8,795 nucleotides of DNA, from positions 1 through 8,795 of the forward strand of contig CAJBPC010000230.1 in NCBI GenBank assembly GCA_903957405.1, given 5' to 3'. Shown piece by piece: positions 6,634 to 8,795 of the stretch. Within the stretch, counting starts at the first letter, position 1. Every line of letters begins with the position of its first letter. Position numbers and translations under genes: made by a program. Below the pieces are notes generated by a model. It was not told the origin of the DNA. It was given only the letters and a program-made list of their open reading frames with translations, and made no database searches. The stretch comes from an uncultured bacterium. GTDB lineage: Bacteria > Bacteroidota > Bacteroidia > Chitinophagales > Chitinophagaceae.

Positions 6634-7348
6634 ACAGGCCTTTAAATAAAAATTCAGAGTCGGCAAATATCCTGTTTTTTAGGTGGCCGGCAAAATAGCT
6701 GTTATCACCCCCGGTTAAGACCACGTTAAAGTTCCCGTATTTCTCTGCATAAGCATCAATTACTCCGTCAATTTCCTTAGCCATGCCCAAAACGACACCA
6801 CTTAGGATATTGGTCCGGGTATCATATCCGATGAGTGGGAAATTCCAGTCCTTTTTGATCAGCGGGAGTTTAGCCGTGTATTCATGCAGGGAACGGAATC
6901 TCATTTCCATACCGGGGGAGATGCTTCCGCCTAGGAATTCTGCATACTGGTTGATGAAATTATAAGTAATGGCAGAGCCCAATCCGATGACCAGGTTATT
7001 CTTCCCCGGAAAAAAATGTACCGCAGCTGCCGCAAGCGCCAATCGGTCAGCCCCCATGGTCTCGGGCTTGCCTACTGGGACAGTCAGGGGGAGCTTTGTT
7101 TCGTGGGAGAGCTTGTGAAAAAGACAATGTCCTGCCAAAAGAGATTCGATCTCAGGATTATGGTTGATTACAGAGGAAAGGATCGCTTTTTGAGGCTTGT
7201 ACCTGTCCAATAATCCCCGTACTATTTCCACCCCGTCATTCGGCATGATATCTGTCACTCGGAGGTTGTCGTCTTCAAAAATGGCACATTTTAGTCTGGT
7301 ATTTCCAAAGTCAATGCAGAGTGTATTAACAGGCATCTCTGATTCCAT
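6602..7348 (-). CDS. coaX: Type III pantothenate kinase CoaX
   Basis: CoaX phosphorylates pantothenate with ATP, the first step of coenzyme A synthesis, in the cytoplasm; it belongs to the ASKHA fold and needs a monovalent cation. The 248 residues match the family length. Motifs: IDFGNTRLK (12-20, conserved Asp13), GADRLALAAAA (99-109, Asp101), VIGLGSAITYNF (120-131), GGSISPGMEMRFRSLHEYTAKLP (140-162), NILSGVVLGMAKEIDG (180-195) and LTGGD (211-215). The third conserved aspartate, usually in V-I-D-x-G-T, is Gly122 here, and the following Thr is Ser125; the rest of the protein is intact. The start at 7348 could be replaced by ATG at 7336 (residue 5), which puts the first motif nearer the usual distance from the N-terminus and has GGA seven bases before it. 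A 127-bp gap separates it from the Lon-N gene; its 3' end overlaps the barrel gene start by 32 bp. Confidence 0.93.
   Translation of the reverse strand: MESEMPVNTLCIDFGNTRLKCAIFEDDNLRVTDIMPNDGVEIVRGLLDRYKPQKAILSSVINHNPEIESLLAGHCLFHKLSHETKLPLTVPVGKPETMGADRLALAAAAVHFFPGKNNLVIGLGSAITYNFINQYAEFLGGSISPGMEMRFRSLHEYTAKLPLIKKDWNFPLIGYDTRTNILSGVVLGMAKEIDGVIDAYAEKYGNFNVVLTGGDNSYFAGHLKNRIFADSEFLFKGLYAISESNNLP
6639..6643 (-). promoter_or_regulatory. Ribosome-binding site for barrel gene, inside coaX
   Basis: On the minus strand AAAGG precedes the ATG at 6633 by five bases (CCTGT). It lies inside the coaX coding sequence and supports the internal ATG over the upstream TTG at 6666. The match is short, and Bacteroidota rely weakly on such sites, so confidence is moderate. 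Confidence 0.45.
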
Positions 7349-7475
7349 TTATTTTTATGATGAAGAGGGAATAACTCAAAAAAAGCAAGGATTTGATGTT
7401 TGGCAAGGTAAATACAGGCAATCTCAACCATATGAGAGGTACTCGGCTTGCCTTTTATTAGTCCTGCATGGCGAA
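7349..7475 (-). promoter_or_regulatory. 127-bp spacer before coaX with mutually exclusive short inverted repeats
   Basis: In the transcribed (minus) sense an AAAAGGCAAG segment (7447-7456) can pair with CTTGCC (7402-7407) or, less perfectly, with CTTGC followed by a run of seven T (7378-7389). A small 5-bp stem (TCTCA/TGAGA at 7422-7426 and 7433-7437) lies between. TACCTTG at 7404-7410 is one T short of the -7 consensus and has no well-spaced -33 partner. No reading frame or RNA gene is recognisable. The region could hold the coaX promoter, or a weak terminator for the upstream gene; neither is proven. Confidence 0.25.
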
Positions 7476-8144
7476 TTACAATTTTGTACTTCCATCACCC
7501 AGATCATCCTCGAATTTGAAACCGGAAAGATTTTTGAAATGGCCATTGAGTTTCACTTTTTCTTTCAAGGATTCCATCTCCACGACCACGGGGAGTACAT
7601 TCTGCAGATGTCGGCGAAGATATTCCTGTCGCTGGAGTTCATCCATCAGGCAAAGCAATTCGTATTCCTGCTCCAGTGCAAGCCCGGCGTGATGCGCTAC
7701 GTCATATGATCGAAGTTGGTCACCTGTCATGCTGAATTTTTTAGAAACGTTCAGCATCTTGTGCAGGTATCCGATCGCTTCCAGTACTTTTTGCATGAGG
7801 TCGGAAGAGCCCAAATCTCTATTGTCAGGGTACTCCACGATAGCCCCTCCAAAGAGCCTATCCGGCACATCCGGGACGATCTCCAACATCCTGAAGACCT
7901 TCAACCCTCTGGTACGGATATCCATCTCTCCGTTGTCGTATGTTTTGACGATCTCTTCCAGTTCCATCACCGTGCCGTACTCCGACACTTTGTTATTGAT
8001 GACTACCGGTATGCCGAAAGGCTTTTTATGACCGGCACATTCGTTCACCAGCTGCTTGTACCTGGGTTCGAAGATGTGAAGGTTCAACTGTTCACCGGGA
8101 TAGACCACAAGTGAAAGCGGGAATATGGGTATGAAATTCATCAT
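7476..8144 (-). CDS. Stand-alone Lon substrate-binding (LON N-terminal) domain protein
   Basis: A 222-residue protein consisting of a LON N-terminal domain without the AAA+ ATPase or protease domains of Lon. The family signature is clear: FIPIFPLSLVVYPGEQLNLH then IFEPRYKQLV in residues 4-33, FGIPVV at 43-48, a GTVMEL strand (57-62), and DIRTRGLKVFRM (75-86). The C-terminal half (about 115-205) is predicted helical and charged. It is soluble and cytoplasmic, with no signal peptide. Such proteins are thought to bind unfolded or specific substrates, but their role is poorly defined. Two consecutive ATG codons (8142-8144 and 8139-8141) make the start uncertain by one residue. It begins 24 bp after the stop of the ligase-like gene, so the two are probably cotranscribed, and it ends 127 bp before coaX. 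Confidence 0.9.
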   Translation of the reverse strand: MMNFIPIFPLSLVVYPGEQLNLHIFEPRYKQLVNECAGHKKPFGIPVVINNKVSEYGTVMELEEIVKTYDNGEMDIRTRGLKVFRMLEIVPDVPDRLFGGAIVEYPDNRDLGSSDLMQKVLEAIGYLHKMLNVSKKFSMTGDQLRSYDVAHHAGLALEQEYELLCLMDELQRQEYLRRHLQNVLPVVVEMESLKEKVKLNGHFKNLSGFKFEDDLGDGSTKL

Positions 8145-8168
8145 CTCTGTAATGTTAATGATTATTCA

Positions 8169-8795
8169 TCAAACAGGCATATCGCTGCCCGGTTCGCCAT
8201 GTTGGTAAATCCAGCATCCGAGAAATGCATAAATGAACACCCCGAATTGTGTTTCAATGCCTATCTCGTAGAAAAATGTTGCGACAGCAATGGCATGGAA
8301 AGTCATCCACAGATAGGATCTGCGGTGTTTCGGTAAAAAGAATGGAAGGATGGCTGCCATGACAAAAACAAGCATGCCAGGAACACCTGATGCCGCTCCA
8401 TACAGCAAGGCTTCGTTGCTCGGAAGGAGTTGTTCGTAGGTCTTCATGAATGGCGCATGCTGCGCATACCAGACATCAATGGTCTGACGCAGGTCGCCGA
8501 ATCCTGTGCCTGCCAGCGGATGTTGACTAAAGATCGCGGTGCCGGCCTTGAGCGAAAGCATGCGCGGGGTGTCGGAAAGCCCTTCAGTATATCCATCTCT
8601 TGTATAGTGCTGAAAATCCCAAAGCGAGAACCTCAGACGATTCCTGAATGTCGGGATCAGAAACCAGGCTGCCAGAGGAATCATCATCAACAAGGCTGCA
8701 GTCTTCCGTATGACCGGTCTGTGAAAATTAAGAAGGAACGCGATGCCGACTGCAATGTATGACCCCAATAGACCCGTTCTAGAAGAAAGCAGGTG
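8169..8795 (-). CDS. O-antigen ligase/polymerase-like membrane protein (Wzy_C type), 5' end outside window
   Basis: The C-terminal 208 residues of a polytopic inner-membrane protein. The frame stays open to the window edge (first visible residues HLLSSRTGLLGSYIA), so the gene begins beyond it; the internal TTG at 8768 is not a real start. The SSRTGLL stretch is the SRTG/SRGA-like element of O-antigen ligase and polymerase families. Next come a second membrane helix (AALLMMIPLAAWFLI), then a large periplasmic-type loop with RFSLW, SDTPRMLSLKAG, and HPLAGTGFGD, and two or three closing helices including YEIGIETQFGVFIYAFLGCWIY. Such proteins ligate O-antigen to lipid A-core or polymerise surface glycan using undecaprenyl-linked donors. 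Which of the two cannot be told from this fragment. Downstream the Lon-N gene follows after 24 bp. Confidence 0.8.
   Translation of the reverse strand, partial: HLLSSRTGLLGSYIAVGIAFLLNFHRPVIRKTAALLMMIPLAAWFLIPTFRNRLRFSLWDFQHYTRDGYTEGLSDTPRMLSLKAGTAIFSQHPLAGTGFGDLRQTIDVWYAQHAPFMKTYEQLLPSNEALLYGAASGVPGMLVFVMAAILPFFLPKHRRSYLWMTFHAIAVATFFYEIGIETQFGVFIYAFLGCWIYQHGEPGSDMPV

Noticed and set aside
7197..7709. 170-codon open frame on the plus strand spanning the spacer before coaX
   Set aside because: It covers the ends of two strong minus-strand genes plus the spacer, and its translation has no coherent fold features or family motif.
7716..8114. 132-codon plus-strand open frame
   Set aside because: Antisense to the Lon-N gene; a shadow of its codon use.
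8766..8768. TTG at 8768 as the start of the ligase-like protein
   Set aside because: The frame is open to the window edge and the upstream residues include the family's SSRTG element, so the gene is truncated by the window.
1..8795. Defence system, prophage, mobile element or biosynthetic cluster
   Set aside because: All nine genes fit core or general metabolic and envelope families; there are no transposase, integrase, phage, toxin-antitoxin or CRISPR signals, and no long repeats.

Overview
The window looks like ordinary chromosomal DNA from a member of the Bacteroidota, possibly a Chitinophagales- or Sphingobacteriales-like lineage. Four signs point there: an exact TAnnTTTG promoter element (TATCTTTG at 1595-1602), few Shine-Dalgarno sequences, an outer-membrane protein with the NSPYSRFGLGD start and NPASYA motif usual in that phylum, and a coaX / outer-membrane barrel / lptC gene order that I recall from many Bacteroidota genomes. 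The species cannot be named from the sequence. I see no tRNA, rRNA, CRISPR array, insertion sequence, phage gene or attachment site.

Layout. 44-1504 (minus) encodes an exported M20D amidohydrolase related to AbgB. It is divergent from 1618-2706 (plus), a membrane-anchored or secreted PHP-type phosphoesterase-like protein. The 113 bp between them hold the only clear promoter and a set of ACTAT/ATAGT half-sites. All other genes are on the minus strand. Read in the direction of transcription (high to low coordinates) they are: the C-terminal part of an O-antigen ligase/polymerase-like membrane protein (8169 to beyond the window end), a stand-alone Lon N-terminal-domain protein (7476-8144), type III pantothenate kinase CoaX (6602-7348), an outer-membrane beta-barrel protein (5329-6633), lipoprotein LptC (4708-5316), an aldo/keto reductase very like eukaryotic Kv-beta subunits (3635-4621) and an HSDL2-like short-chain dehydrogenase (2715-3533). 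The last converges on the PHP gene with only 8 bp between the stop codons.

How the genes fit together. coaX, the barrel gene and lptC are tightly packed (a 32-bp overlap, then a 12-bp gap) and are very likely one transcript. The ligase-like and Lon-N genes lie 24 bp apart and may be a second unit reading into the first. LptC and the O-antigen ligase-like protein both concern lipopolysaccharide or surface glycan, so this half of the window has an envelope theme, with CoaX (coenzyme A synthesis) as a housekeeping passenger. The two oxidoreductases have looser spacing (86 and 101 bp) and no evident link to it. I found no convincing new multi-gene system. The points most worth a second look are a CoaX with glycine where an otherwise conserved acidic residue is expected, the PHP protein with SEYQ in place of TDHN, and the repeated half-sites in the divergent promoter region.
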